Numbered from the stretch's first letter, positions 33,773 through 42,507 are shown. The stretch is DNA of 64,000 bases from Mycobacterium rhizamassiliense (GCF_900157375.1 NZ_LT721901.1:5475685-5539684); one strand, 5' to 3'. Numbers and translations are program-made. Notes: generated from the sequence alone by a model not told the origin.

Positions 33773-33794
33773 TGAACGAAGGCTGAACGAACGG
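33773..33794. promoter_or_regulatory. 11-base-phased direct repeat resembling a PHO box
   Basis: TGAACGAA (33773-33780), GGC, TGAACGAA (33784-33791). On the minus strand the units read TTCGTTCA with 11-base phasing, similar to GTTCACC-type PHO boxes bound by PhoP/RegX3 regulators. It stands upstream of the minus-strand DUF732 gene and about 250 bases before pstS. Confidence 0.4.
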
Positions 33795-34038
33795 ACCGCA
33801 GCTGGCCAACTCCTCGAGCTCTTATAGCTGGTTACAGGCCTTTTTCGGTCCACCCGGCAGTTTTGACCATACGGAGAGAAATGCACTCGCATGCGGTTGC
33901 TCCAGCGCGTACCGAACGGGCCGTCGCGGGCTCTCCCACACGCGTGAACCGGGGCCGTGATGCATGCTGGGATGGCTGCGGGTCGATGACTGGCCGCCCG
34001 ATGATGATCGCGTTTCCGCCCTACTGTGAGGATCTGGA
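33795..34038. other. Intergenic region before pstS
   Basis: No gene is seen. TACTGT at about 34023-34028 may be the pstS -10 box, 10 bases before the TTG start. The rest holds no clear repeats or stem-loops. Confidence 0.4.
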
Positions 34039-35151
34039 TTGAGGTTCAGCCGGCTTGGTGTGGCGCTGAGTGTCCTGGCCCTGAGCGGGGCGATGGTGTC
34101 GGGATGCGGCGAGACCGCACCGAAGAGCGCCCCGCGGAGCTCGACGAGCGCATCACCCGTGCAGTCCAACTGCGGGGGCAAGAAGACGCTGACGGCCAGC
34201 GGATCGACGGCTCAGGCCAAGGCGATGACGCGCTTTGTCGATGCGTTCGAAGAGGCCTGCCCGGGCCACACACTGAACTACTCGGCCAAGAGCTCGGCCA
34301 CCGGGATTACCGAATTCACCAGTAAAAAAACAGATTTCGGCGGTTCCGACGAGCCACTGGACCAGGCCCAGGGCGACGCGGCGCGGCAACGCTGTGGTTC
34401 GCCGGCATGGAACCTGCCGCTGGTGTTCGCGCCGATCGCCATCGTCTACAACGTCAAGGGCCTCGATTCGCTGACCTTGGACGCACCGACGGCGGCGAAA
34501 ATCTTCAACGCGACGATCACCGCCTGGAACGACCCCGCGATCCAGGCGCTGAACCCGGGCGCGACCTTGCCGACCGAACCGATCCATCTCATCTTCCGCA
34601 AGGACGATTCGTGGACGACGAACAGCTTCCAGCAATACCTCGACGTCGCATCCGGCGGCGCGTGGGGCAAGGGTGCCGGCAGGAAATTCAACGGCGGCAA
34701 GGGCGACAGCGCCAAGGGCAACGACGGCACCGCGGCCGCCGTCAAGGGCACCGACTCCTCGATCGGCTACACCTCATGGTCGTCCTCGAAGTCGCAGACG
34801 TTGGACATGGCCAAGCTCGTCACCTCGGCCGGTCCGGATGCGGTGGGGATCACCGCCGACTCGGCGGCCAAGACGGTTGCCGGGGCCGCGTTCAGCGGGC
34901 AGGGCAACGATTTGGTGCTCGATACGCGGTCTTTCGAGAAGCCGAGCATGCCCGGTTCCTACCCCATATTGCTGCCGGCATACGAAATCGTGTGCTCGAA
35001 ATATCCCGATGCCGATGTCGGCGCCTCGGTGCGGATGTTCCTGCAGACCGCGATCGGGGCCGGCCAGAAAGGCTTGGCGGACAACGGAAATGTCCCGTTG
35101 CCCGATGAATTCAAGTCGAAGTTGTCGGCCGCGGTGAACGCCATCACGTGA
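34039..35151 (+). CDS. pstS: Phosphate-binding lipoprotein PstS
   Basis: A 370-residue exported lipoprotein. The signal peptide ends in the lipobox MVSGC (Cys near residue 23). The periplasmic-binding fold includes LTASGSTAQAKAMTRFVDAFEEACPG, DFGGSDEPLDQAQ and LIFRKDDSWTTNSFQQYL, the anion-binding regions of PstS. It captures phosphate for ABC uptake, yet no pstC, pstA or pstB lies nearby, so it is an orphan copy. A glycosyltransferase gene follows 10 bases later. The start codon is TTG with weak signals. Confidence 0.88.
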   Translation: MRFSRLGVALSVLALSGAMVSGCGETAPKSAPRSSTSASPVQSNCGGKKTLTASGSTAQAKAMTRFVDAFEEACPGHTLNYSAKSSATGITEFTSKKTDFGGSDEPLDQAQGDAARQRCGSPAWNLPLVFAPIAIVYNVKGLDSLTLDAPTAAKIFNATITAWNDPAIQALNPGATLPTEPIHLIFRKDDSWTTNSFQQYLDVASGGAWGKGAGRKFNGGKGDSAKGNDGTAAAVKGTDSSIGYTSWSSSKSQTLDMAKLVTSAGPDAVGITADSAAKTVAGAAFSGQGNDLVLDTRSFEKPSMPGSYPILLPAYEIVCSKYPDADVGASVRMFLQTAIGAGQKGLADNGNVPLPDEFKSKLSAAVNAIT

Positions 35152-35161
35152 GGCACCGCTG

Positions 35162-36298
35162 GTGAAATTCGTCCTTGCCAGTTACGGCAGTCGTGGCGAT
35201 GTCGAGCCGTTCGCCGCCGCGGCTCGCGAGCTGCTCGACCGGGGACACGACGTATGCCTGGCAGTCCCGCCGATGATGACGAGCTTCGTCGAGTCGGCGG
35301 GCATCGCCGCGGTGCCCTTCGGGTCCGACGCCTCGTCCGCGGCGGTCATGGGCGACGTGGTGCGCAATATCAGGGAGGCATGGGTCCAGTGGGGCGCCGC
35401 ATTGAAGGCGCTGTCGGACGGCGCCCACCTGCTCCTGACGGGCAAGAGCGAGCAGGCGTTGGCGGCCAATGTCGCTGAGTACTACGGGATTCCGCATGCC
35501 GCGCTGCACTTCTTCCCGGGCGACCATGCCAGCATCGGCGGTGTGCTGGGGCGCCTCGCCAAGCAGGCCGAGGATACTCAGCGCCGCGAACTCGGGCTGC
35601 CGGACGCGACCGGATCCCTGCCGCAATCGCTGGAAATTCAAGCCTACGAGGAGTTTTGCTTTCCCGGCCTGGCCGCCGAGTGGACGCAACAGGGCCGGCG
35701 CAGGCCCTTCGTGGGCGCGCTGACGCTGGAGTTGCCCGCGGCCGACGACGCCGAGGTCCTGTCGTGGATCGCCTCCGGGCCGCCGCCCATCTATTTCGGT
35801 TTCGGCAGCGGTCTCAAACTGCCCTCCCCCGCCGAGACGGTCGCCGTGATCGCGGCGGCCACCGCACAATTGGGCGAGCGGGCGCTGATCTGCAGCGGCC
35901 CGGACGACCTGTCCCAGCTGGGCTATCCCGACCACGTCAAGGTCGTGCGCGCGGTCAACCACGCAGCGGTGTTCCCGGCCTGCCGAGCGGTCGCCCACCA
36001 CGGCGGCGCCGGAACGACGGCCGCGGGCCTGCGGGCCGGGGTTCCCACGCTGGTGCTGTGGCTTTCGGTCGACGATCAACCGGTGTGGGCCGAGGCCATC
36101 ACCCGGCTGGGCGTCGGATCGGGGCGCGAATTCTGGACCAGCACACTGGATTTACTCGTCGCCGACTTGCGGTCGGTCCTCACCCAAGACTGCGCCACTC
36201 GCGCGCGCGAGGTGGCCGGCCAGATGGCCATGCCCACCGAAAGCGCGGCCCGCGCGGCCGACCTGCTGGAAGCCACCGCCGCCGGACGAGTTGGCTGA
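35162..36298 (+). CDS. GT1-family glycosyltransferase
   Basis: A 378-residue GT-B glycosyltransferase. The N-terminal MKFVLASYGSRGDVEPF and the sugar-nucleotide-binding C-terminal HHGGAGTTAAGLRAGVPTLVL are signatures of the UGT/GtfA group that decorates mycobacterial lipids and antibiotics. The acceptor is unknown. It lies 10 bases after pstS and is probably cotranscribed, an unusual pairing. The start is GTG at 35162. It converges with a lipoprotein gene. Confidence 0.85.
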   Translation: MKFVLASYGSRGDVEPFAAAARELLDRGHDVCLAVPPMMTSFVESAGIAAVPFGSDASSAAVMGDVVRNIREAWVQWGAALKALSDGAHLLLTGKSEQALAANVAEYYGIPHAALHFFPGDHASIGGVLGRLAKQAEDTQRRELGLPDATGSLPQSLEIQAYEEFCFPGLAAEWTQQGRRRPFVGALTLELPAADDAEVLSWIASGPPPIYFGFGSGLKLPSPAETVAVIAAATAQLGERALICSGPDDLSQLGYPDHVKVVRAVNHAAVFPACRAVAHHGGAGTTAAGLRAGVPTLVLWLSVDDQPVWAEAITRLGVGSGREFWTSTLDLLVADLRSVLTQDCATRAREVAGQMAMPTESAARAADLLEATAAGRVG

Positions 36299-36310
36299 TC
36301 GCCGAAGCGC

Positions 36311-36952
36311 TCAGCCGGGCAGACCCGCCTTGATCGCCGCGTCCTGCTTGCGCGCGACGTCGACAACGAAGTCCGCTGGCACCGGATCACCCGACGGGCT
36401 TTGGAATTCGATGTCGACGAAGGTCCTGCCCTCGCTGAACATGATGCTGCCCTTCGCCTGCGTACCCTCGGCCTTGATCGTCGTCCCGATGGCCATCGTG
36501 CCGCCGACACCCACGTCGACCGGCGTCGCCGCCCCGCCCCGCACGCCCAGGTCGGGATCAGTGATCGCCTTGATGGCCTGATCGCGCGCCTGCGCCGCGG
36601 CGTTGGCGTCGGGATAGACGTAGATGGTGTCGTCGATCGACCGGGCGCCGGCCTGGTTCATGAACAGTCCACTGATGCCGTTGGGAACCGGCACCGTTTG
36701 CATCAGTTTGAAGCTGTCGCCCGGCACGACGATGTCGGTGGGCTTGATCAACAAATTGCTGTAGTCGGAAGGCTGGGCGGTCCCGCTGGTCGAGTTCGGC
36801 GCCGCCGATGAAGCCGGCGCCGACGATGAACTCGAGGATTTAGCTGACGACGACGGGGTTGTCGACTTGTCGCTTCCACATCCCGCAATCGCGACGCTAA
36901 CGGCCAGGGAGGCAACCGTCCAGCCGGTTGCTATCACCGATATCTGCTTCAC
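36311..36952 (-). CDS. Lipoprotein of unknown function
   Basis: A 213-residue exported lipoprotein. The lipobox is SVAIAGC, followed by a Ser/Ala/Pro-rich linker (about residues 30-60) and a beta-rich domain with PTDIVVPGDSFKLMQTVPVPNG, IYVYPDANAAAQARDQAI and GRTFVDIEFQSP. It resembles mycobacterial lipoproteins with no assigned role. GTG 36952 has TTAGGAGC upstream. It is monocistronic. Confidence 0.78.
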   Translation of the reverse strand: MKQISVIATGWTVASLAVSVAIAGCGSDKSTTPSSSAKSSSSSSAPASSAAPNSTSGTAQPSDYSNLLIKPTDIVVPGDSFKLMQTVPVPNGISGLFMNQAGARSIDDTIYVYPDANAAAQARDQAIKAITDPDLGVRGGAATPVDVGVGGTMAIGTTIKAEGTQAKGSIMFSEGRTFVDIEFQSPSGDPVPADFVVDVARKQDAAIKAGLPG

Positions 36953-37031
36953 TATTAGCTCCTAAGGGAATTTGCTGACATCTTTCGGCAACATAGCGGA
37001 TTTGCCATTCCGTTGGAATGACGGCGTTAAA

Positions 37032-37970
37032 TCAGCCGCGGCGAAATCGCTCGCGCAACTCCGGGTCGTTCTCCCACCACAGCCCCGTCGGCGCCGCGTC
37101 GTCGCCGGCGGCCGCCTCGGCCGTGTCGAGCTCGGCGTCGACCTGGGTGGCGTGCGCCCGCTCGTCGTGCGACAGCGCACGCATCAACAGCAGGATGAAC
37201 GGCAACCCGACGACGTCTCCGAGGATCCATAGCACTCCGGCGCCGATGGTCTGGTCGAGCCGTTGGTCCGGGCCCCAACTACGTTGCAACGCAGCGTAAT
37301 ACGCCACGCCAATCAGCGAGCCCTGCCAGATGACCAAACCCAGCAGCCCGTCGCCCAGGGTTTCGCCGACACTGATCAGCAGCGAAATGAGCTGGGAATA
37401 CCTATGCGGAACGGGGTCTGTTTGCAGGCGCGCATAGAAGTAGCCGAACCCGATGAGCACCAACATAATTCGTGTCGGTGCGCCGATCCATTCGTTGTCG
37501 AGGGCCGCGGTGTACCAGGGCGTGAGGTAGAGCAGCCACGGCGTGGCGAGCATCGCCAGCGACGTCGTGGCGGGATGCGCGAGCACGCCGGCGACGCGGG
37601 TGCTCAGCAGCCGATCGAACCGCTGCCGGCCGGCCGGGCCCAGCGCATTACCGACAACAGTGAGCGGCCTGCCCTGCGCCACAAAGAACGGCACCACGTA
37701 CAGGAGCAGCAATACCTGCAGCGCGCGCACCCAGAACAGCACGTAGGCGTAGGTGCCGATCGCGCTGACGGTGGCCAACGCCCACAGTACGACGCCAAGG
37801 CCGAAGCACGCGGCCTGCACCGGGGTCGCGGGCTGGTCGCTGTCCCGGCCGCGCCGGTAGCACCACGCGTACGCGCCGACCACCAGCACGATCACCGTCG
37901 CGGAGGTCAGGTCCAGCCGCCAGGCCTGAACCAATGTGTCGACCGTCAGCGGTCCGGGATCGACGTGCAT
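37032..37970 (-). CDS. CtaG-like cytochrome c oxidase assembly membrane protein
   Basis: A 312-residue integral membrane protein of the caa3_CtaG family with about seven to eight helices. Landmarks are LLLYVVPFFVAQGRPL, TPWLLYLTPWYTAAL and WILGDVVGLPFILLLM. The family supports copper delivery to cytochrome oxidase or related roles. TACGCT (37978-37983 on minus) lies 7 bases before ATG 37970, a leaderless promoter. The C-terminal 45 residues are acidic and hydrophilic. Confidence 0.8.
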   Translation of the reverse strand: MHVDPGPLTVDTLVQAWRLDLTSATVIVLVVGAYAWCYRRGRDSDQPATPVQAACFGLGVVLWALATVSAIGTYAYVLFWVRALQVLLLLYVVPFFVAQGRPLTVVGNALGPAGRQRFDRLLSTRVAGVLAHPATTSLAMLATPWLLYLTPWYTAALDNEWIGAPTRIMLVLIGFGYFYARLQTDPVPHRYSQLISLLISVGETLGDGLLGLVIWQGSLIGVAYYAALQRSWGPDQRLDQTIGAGVLWILGDVVGLPFILLLMRALSHDERAHATQVDAELDTAEAAAGDDAAPTGLWWENDPELRERFRRG

Positions 37971-38010
37971 GGCCGCTAGCGTATTGCGCCCGACCAGACG
38001 GCGACCGCGC

Positions 38011-38379
38011 TTAGGGCGTGCTCGCCGGCTGGGGGCCCCGGCCCTCGCCGGTCAGGTACTTGGGGCAATACGAGTTGGCCGCGATCATGGTGAACCGGGC
38101 AGCGCCGTTGCCGCTGAAACCCGGATTGCGCAGCTGCAGGTTGTTGACGATGTTGGTGTCCTGCTCGCCGCTGTCGACCAACTCGCAGACCGTCTTGGCG
38201 GCCGAGATCGCCGCCGCCGGATCCTGGAAATTGAGCCCGGCCTGGCGGAGCTGGGCCAGGAAATCGGCATCGACGGCGGGGTCCGGGGTGGGTGTCGCGC
38301 TGGTGGTGGGGTCGGCGTGCGCCGGCCCGGCCAGGGCAATCGCGGTGGCGACGCTGAGCAGCATCAAAAAGCGCCTCAT
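38011..38379 (-). CDS. DUF732 secreted protein
   Basis: A 122-residue exported protein: signal peptide MRRFLMLLSVATAIALAG with cleavage near AHA, then DUF732 (DADFLAQLRQAGLNFQDPAAAISAAKTVCELV and RFTMIAANSYCPKYL). A Thr/Pro linker joins the two. It closely parallels the DUF732 protein at 39081-39428, which suggests local duplication. It lies close to the ctaG-like gene on the same strand but upstream of it. Confidence 0.82.
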   Translation of the reverse strand: MRRFLMLLSVATAIALAGPAHADPTTSATPTPDPAVDADFLAQLRQAGLNFQDPAAAISAAKTVCELVDSGEQDTNIVNNLQLRNPGFSGNGAARFTMIAANSYCPKYLTGEGRGPQPASTP

Positions 38380-38466
38380 GAATTCGGATTGTCCCAGAGT
38401 TGCCACGGGCCCGCATCCCGCCAGCCGGTGCGCGGCGCCGATCCCGATGGTGTTGGGTAGATCGAC

Positions 38467-39078
38467 GTGGCCGCCATCATCGTTCTCGACGTCTTCGTCG
38501 GCATCATCGCCGTGGTCGCGCTGATTGCCACCTGGAATCAGGCGCGTGCACGGACCAACAACCCGACCGCCAGGGGCGTGGTGGTAGCGGTCGAGCGGCT
38601 CACACCGCGGCGCAGAAACGTCGCGCGGCTTCAGGTCGGCCTGCGAATGGTGGGACCGGCCGTGCGCTACGAGGTCGCGCTCGACTTGGAAGCCGAAGGC
38701 AACCGGTACGAGCTCTCGACGCCCAAGCCCGACACGCGTCCGTCGATGGGATGCGACGACGAGGAAATGTCGTGGGGCATCGAGATCCCCGAGGACGAAC
38801 TCGACGGCGTGTGGGTGATCGCGTCGTGGATCGACGCGCGCCGAACCCGGCTGCGAATGGCTGCCCTCGCAACGAATCTGGGCACGCTGCAGACCTACGA
38901 GTGGAAGTGGGCGGCCGACTGGCGCCTCTCGGCGGCGGGCCACTGGCGCAGGCTGCGGGCGACGACCACGCCCCCACGGACGCTGCCCGGAATGGGGCCG
39001 CTGGAGCTGGGGCGCCCGCCCGGGCGCGGGCCGCTAGCCCAGATCGCCGTCGAGACCGCCGCGGCCGCCGAGGAGTAG
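38467..39078 (+). CDS. Conserved hypothetical protein with one membrane anchor
   Basis: A 203-residue protein with an N-terminal membrane segment (IIVLDVFVGIIAVVALIATW) and a soluble, Arg-rich domain (RTNNPTARGVVVAVERLTPRRR, then SWGIEIPEDELDGVWVIASWID). I recognise no named domain. The GTG start is at 38467. It lies between two minus-strand DUF732 genes, with 1 base between its stop and the next gene end. Confidence 0.6.
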   Translation: MAAIIVLDVFVGIIAVVALIATWNQARARTNNPTARGVVVAVERLTPRRRNVARLQVGLRMVGPAVRYEVALDLEAEGNRYELSTPKPDTRPSMGCDDEEMSWGIEIPEDELDGVWVIASWIDARRTRLRMAALATNLGTLQTYEWKWAADWRLSAAGHWRRLRATTTPPRTLPGMGPLELGRPPGRGPLAQIAVETAAAAEE

Positions 39079-39080
39079 CG

Positions 39081-39428
39081 CTAGCCGTTGTTCGCCGGGG
39101 TTGCCGGCGCGGGAGGCGCAGCGGGCGCGGGCGGCAGCTTGTTGGGGCAATAGGCACTGGCCGCCAGCGCGGTGAACTTGGCGGCGTTTTCCTGGACCAG
39201 GCCGGGGTTTTCGGCTTGGACCGTCTTGACCACGTCCGCCATCGGCGAGCCCTGGTTGACCGACTGGCACACCCACTTCGCCGCCGCGATGACCTTGCCC
39301 GGGTCTTTGTAGGTCACTCCCGACGCCTGCAGCGCGGCGAGGAATTGGTCGTCGCTGGCATCGGCGGACGCCGGGGCGGCCGTGCCGATCACCGCGGCGA
39401 GGCTCAGCAGCAGCAGAAGGCGCTTCAT
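39081..39428 (-). CDS. DUF732 secreted protein
   Basis: A 115-residue exported protein: signal peptide MKRLLLLLSLAAVIGTAAP, then DUF732 (DQFLAALQASGVTYKDPGKVIAAAKWVCQSV and KFTALAASAYCPNKL), and a Pro/Ala tail. It shares spacing of both cysteines with the copy at 38011. Its start is about 70 bases from the paired operators of the divergent clpC2 gene. Confidence 0.82.
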   Translation of the reverse strand: MKRLLLLLSLAAVIGTAAPASADASDDQFLAALQASGVTYKDPGKVIAAAKWVCQSVNQGSPMADVVKTVQAENPGLVQENAAKFTALAASAYCPNKLPPAPAAPPAPATPANNG

Positions 39429-39497
39429 AGTCCACAAATAGTCGCAGAGCGGCGCGCCGCCCGCATCTCCTCGAGCAACTCCGGGCGCTGAAATTTC

Positions 39498-39543
39498 GTC
39501 AACCCGCGGTTGACACGACCACTAGCGTCAACCTAGCGTTGAC
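39498..39543. promoter_or_regulatory. clpC2 promoter overlapped by two identical-type operators
   Basis: Two inverted repeats GTCAAC-N5-GTTGAC occupy 39498-39514 and 39527-39543, centres 29 bases apart. TTGACA (39510-39515), 18 bases and TAGCGT (39534-39539) make a strong promoter, 6 bases before ATG 39546. A repressor at either site would block the -35 or -10 region. Confidence 0.75.
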
Positions 39544-39545
39544 GC

Positions 39546-40289
39546 ATGCCCGAGAACACGCCCATCAGCTACCCCGTCCGCCTCGACGAACTCATCGGCG
39601 CGATCAAGCGCGTGCACCCCGACGCGCTGGACCAACTGGCCGACGCCGTGCTGGCCGCCGAGCACCTCGGCGAGATCGCCGACCACCTGATCGGGCACTT
39701 CGTGGATCAGGCGCGCCGCTCGGGGGCGTCGTGGACCGACATCGGCAAGAGCATGGGCGTCACCAAACAGGCCGCCCAGAAGCGCTTCGTGCCGCGGGCC
39801 GAGGCCGCACCGCTGGATCCCGAACAGGGCTTCGGGCGCTTCACGCCGCGAGCGCGCGGCGCGGTGGTAGCGGCCCAGAACGCCGCGCACGACGCCGGCA
39901 ACAGCGAAATCACCCCCGATCACCTGCTGCTCGGCCTGCTGAGCGATCCGGCCGCGCTGGCCACGGTGTTGCTGCAGCTGCAGCAGGTGGACACCGAGGC
40001 CCTGCGCGGCGGCGTGGAACTGCCCGCGGCGGCCGGCGACACCCCCGACCTCATCCCATTCAGCGGGCCGGCCCGCAAGGTGCTCGAACTGACCTTCCGC
40101 GAAGCGCTTCGGTTGGGCCACAACTACATTGGTACCGAGCACCTGCTGCTGGCGTTGCTCGAACTCGAAGACGATGCCGGTCCGCTGCACCGCTGTGGCG
40201 TCGACAAAGACCGGGTCGCTGCCGACCTGGTCGCCGCGCTCGAATCGCTCACCAGCGCAAAGAACGCCGAGAACCCCGGCGCTACCTGA
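39546..40289 (+). CDS. clpC2: ClpC2: Clp N-domain protein without ATPase
   Basis: A 247-residue protein equivalent to Rv2667. Residues 62-81 form a helix-turn-helix (ASWTDIGKSMGVTKQAAQKR). Residues about 95-240 are two Clp_N repeats (FTPRARGAVVAAQNAAHD, ITPDHLLLGLL, GTEHLLLALLELED) as in ClpC1, with no AAA+ module. From memory, mycobacterial ClpC2 binds ClpC1-directed cyclic peptides and so protects the Clp machine. The HTH plus paired operators over its own leaderless promoter strongly suggest autorepression. Confidence 0.9.
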   Translation: MPENTPISYPVRLDELIGAIKRVHPDALDQLADAVLAAEHLGEIADHLIGHFVDQARRSGASWTDIGKSMGVTKQAAQKRFVPRAEAAPLDPEQGFGRFTPRARGAVVAAQNAAHDAGNSEITPDHLLLGLLSDPAALATVLLQLQQVDTEALRGGVELPAAAGDTPDLIPFSGPARKVLELTFREALRLGHNYIGTEHLLLALLELEDDAGPLHRCGVDKDRVAADLVAALESLTSAKNAENPGAT

Positions 40290-40370
40290 GCCGGCCGACC
40301 CCTCCCGTTGGCAATGCCGCGTGTGCAATCATGCGAAGGTCCCCTGCACGGGCGCATAGGAGGCAAAGAC

Positions 40371-40904
40371 GTGACGAACAGGCACCGCTGGGCGATCGTC
40401 CTGTCCACCTTCCTGGTTGCCGCCGCGAGCATCACCGCGACCGGCGTCGCCGCACCACTCGCGCGGGCGCAGGACGCGCCCATCGGCCACATCGGCGACA
40501 CGTTGCGGGTAGACACCGGGACGTACGTCGCGGACGTGACGGTCAGCAGCGTCAACCCGTGCGATCCGCCGCCCGGATTCGGCTACACCCGCAGCGGCGT
40601 GCCGATCAAGAGCTTCCCCGGCAGCACCCCCAACCGCGCCGACGTCATGGTCCGCGCCGTCCGGGTGCCCAACCCGTACATCATGGCGACGAACTTCAGC
40701 TTCGACGGCGTCACCCCGTATGCCGATGCCTACAAGCCGCGGGCGACCGATGCGCCCGACGCGCTGGACAACGTCCTGGGCAATGCGCCGCAGGGCGCGA
40801 TCGTGCGCGGCGGGGTGTATTGGGACGCCTACCGCGACCCGGTCTCCAATGTCGTTCTGCTGGACCGCAAGACGGGCCAGCACCTCGCGCAGTGGAACCT
40901 GTGA
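40371..40904 (+). CDS. Secreted protein, Rv2668-like
   Basis: A 177-residue exported protein from GTG 40371 (TAGGAGG ahead). The signal peptide is AIVLSTFLVAAASITATGVAAP with cleavage near ARA. The mature domain is beta-rich (GHIGDTLRVDTGTYVADVTVSSV and CDPPPGFGYTRSGVP), ending near VVLLDRKTGQHLAQW. Function is unknown. Its stop overlaps the start of the GNAT gene (GTGA), so the two are coupled as in the Rv2668-Rv2669 order. Confidence 0.8.
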   Translation: MTNRHRWAIVLSTFLVAAASITATGVAAPLARAQDAPIGHIGDTLRVDTGTYVADVTVSSVNPCDPPPGFGYTRSGVPIKSFPGSTPNRADVMVRAVRVPNPYIMATNFSFDGVTPYADAYKPRATDAPDALDNVLGNAPQGAIVRGGVYWDAYRDPVSNVVLLDRKTGQHLAQWNL

Positions 40905-41443
40905 CGCGGGCCGTCCACCTCGCCTCGACGGATTCTGTTGACACCCACGAGCTAGCCGCCGTTGCCGCGCGCACGTTTCCGCTGGCGTGCCCGCCGTCGA
41001 TAGCGCCAGAGAACGTCGCGTCCTTCATCGACACCAACCTGTCGGCCGCGCGTTTCGCCGAGTATCTGGCCGACCCGCAGCGGGTGATCCTCACCGCCCG
41101 CGACGACGACCGGATCGTCGGATACGCGATGGTCGTCAATGGAGTGGGCGACGACCCCGACGTGGCCCGCGCGGTCGAGGTTCGCCCGGCCGCCGAGCTG
41201 TCGAAGATGTACGTGCTGCCCGAGTTTCACGGCGGAGAGCTGTCGGCCGCGCTGATGGAACGGGCCCTGGCCGCCGTCGGCGGCTGGGGCGTGCGCTGCG
41301 TGTGGCTGGGCGTCAACCAGGAAAACGTTCGCGCGCAACGCTTTTACTCGAAGAACGGGTTCAGGATCAGCGGCACCCGGACGTTCCTGGTCGGCGCCGA
41401 CCTGCGCGAGCACGACTTCGTCATGGTTCGCGAGCTGGACTAG
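40901..41443 (+). CDS. GNAT N-acetyltransferase, Rv2669-like
   Basis: A 180-residue acetyltransferase. Motif A region is ELSKMYVLPEFHGGELSAALMERAL, followed by CVWLGVNQENVRAQRFYSKNGF with the typical N-x-x-A-x-x-F-Y. The substrate is unknown. GTG overlaps the previous stop. Its end overlaps the convergent zapE gene by 23 bases. Confidence 0.85.
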   Translation: MTRAVHLASTDSVDTHELAAVAARTFPLACPPSIAPENVASFIDTNLSAARFAEYLADPQRVILTARDDDRIVGYAMVVNGVGDDPDVARAVEVRPAAELSKMYVLPEFHGGELSAALMERALAAVGGWGVRCVWLGVNQENVRAQRFYSKNGFRISGTRTFLVGADLREHDFVMVRELD

Positions 41444-42473
41444 CCGCGGCGGTCAGCGCCAGCAGCCGAGACGTGGCCCGCAGGTATTTCTTTCGGTAGC
41501 CGCCGGCCAGCATCTCGTCGCTGAAGACGGTGTCCAGCTTCGCCCCCGACGCGATTACCGGGATGCCGGCGTCGTAGAGCCGATCGGTCAGCGACACCAG
41601 TCGCAGCGCGACGTTCTGGTCGTCGATGCCGTGCACCCCGGTCAAGAACACCGCGGTCACCCCCTCGATCAGGGTGAGATAGCGCGACGGGTGCATGGTC
41701 GCCAGGTGCGCGCACAGCGCGTCGAAGTCGTCGACCGTCGCACCCGGCACGTCCGCGGCACGCGCGGTGACCTCCTCGTCGGACAGCGGCTGGGGCGCCG
41801 GCGGCAGGCCGCGGTGCCGATAGTCCGGGCCGTCGATCCGCACGGTGGTGAAAATGCTTGCCAGCGTGTTGATTTCGCGCAGAAAATCCTGAGCCGCAAA
41901 GCGGCCCGCACCGAGTTGCTCGGGCAGCGTGTTGGACGTGGCGGCCACCGACACACCTTGCTCGACCAGCGCCGAGAGCATCCGCGAAACCAGGGTGGTG
42001 TTGCCCGGATCGTCGAGTTCGAATTCGTCGATGCACACCACGGTGTAATCGGCCAGCAGGTCGATGCATTCGACGAAGCCGAACACCCCGGCCAGCTGGG
42101 TCAGCTCGCCAAACGTCGCGAACGCCTTGGGAGTTGGCGGCTGCGGCCCGTCACCGGGCAACTGGTAGTACGCCGAGGCCAGCAGATGCGTCTTGCCCAC
42201 CCCGAATCCGCCGTCCAGGTAAATCCCGACTCCCGGCAGCGCCGCCCGCTTGCCGAACAGCTTTCGCCGGCCCGCCCTGCGCTGCACGGCCTGCGCGCAG
42301 AAGTCCTGGCACGCGGCGACGGCGGCGGCCTGCGACGGCTCGGCCGGATCGGGACGATAGGTCGCAAAGCTCACGTCGGCGAACGTCGGCGGCGGCTTCA
42401 ACTGGGCGATCAGCCGTTCCGGTGAGACGGTCGGATGCCGGTCCACCAGATGCCCCACGCGGCCCCCGTGCAT
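41421..42473 (-). CDS. zapE: AFG1/ZapE-like ATPase, Rv2670c-like
   Basis: A 350-residue P-loop ATPase. Walker A is LDGGFGVGKTHLL, Walker B VVCIDEFEL, and sensor region AATSNTLPEQL. The C-terminal FRVxG-type region is modified here (RLVSLTDRLYDAGIPV). ZapE/AFG1 proteins act in cell division or membrane protein turnover. TACAGT (42480-42485 on minus) is 6 bases before ATG 42473, so the message is leaderless. It diverges from the ribD-like gene. Confidence 0.88.
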   Translation of the reverse strand: MHGGRVGHLVDRHPTVSPERLIAQLKPPPTFADVSFATYRPDPAEPSQAAAVAACQDFCAQAVQRRAGRRKLFGKRAALPGVGIYLDGGFGVGKTHLLASAYYQLPGDGPQPPTPKAFATFGELTQLAGVFGFVECIDLLADYTVVCIDEFELDDPGNTTLVSRMLSALVEQGVSVAATSNTLPEQLGAGRFAAQDFLREINTLASIFTTVRIDGPDYRHRGLPPAPQPLSDEEVTARAADVPGATVDDFDALCAHLATMHPSRYLTLIEGVTAVFLTGVHGIDDQNVALRLVSLTDRLYDAGIPVIASGAKLDTVFSDEMLAGGYRKKYLRATSRLLALTAAASPAREP

Positions 42474-42507
42474 GCAAAAACTGTAACGGCGTGCTGCAAT
42501 CAACCTC

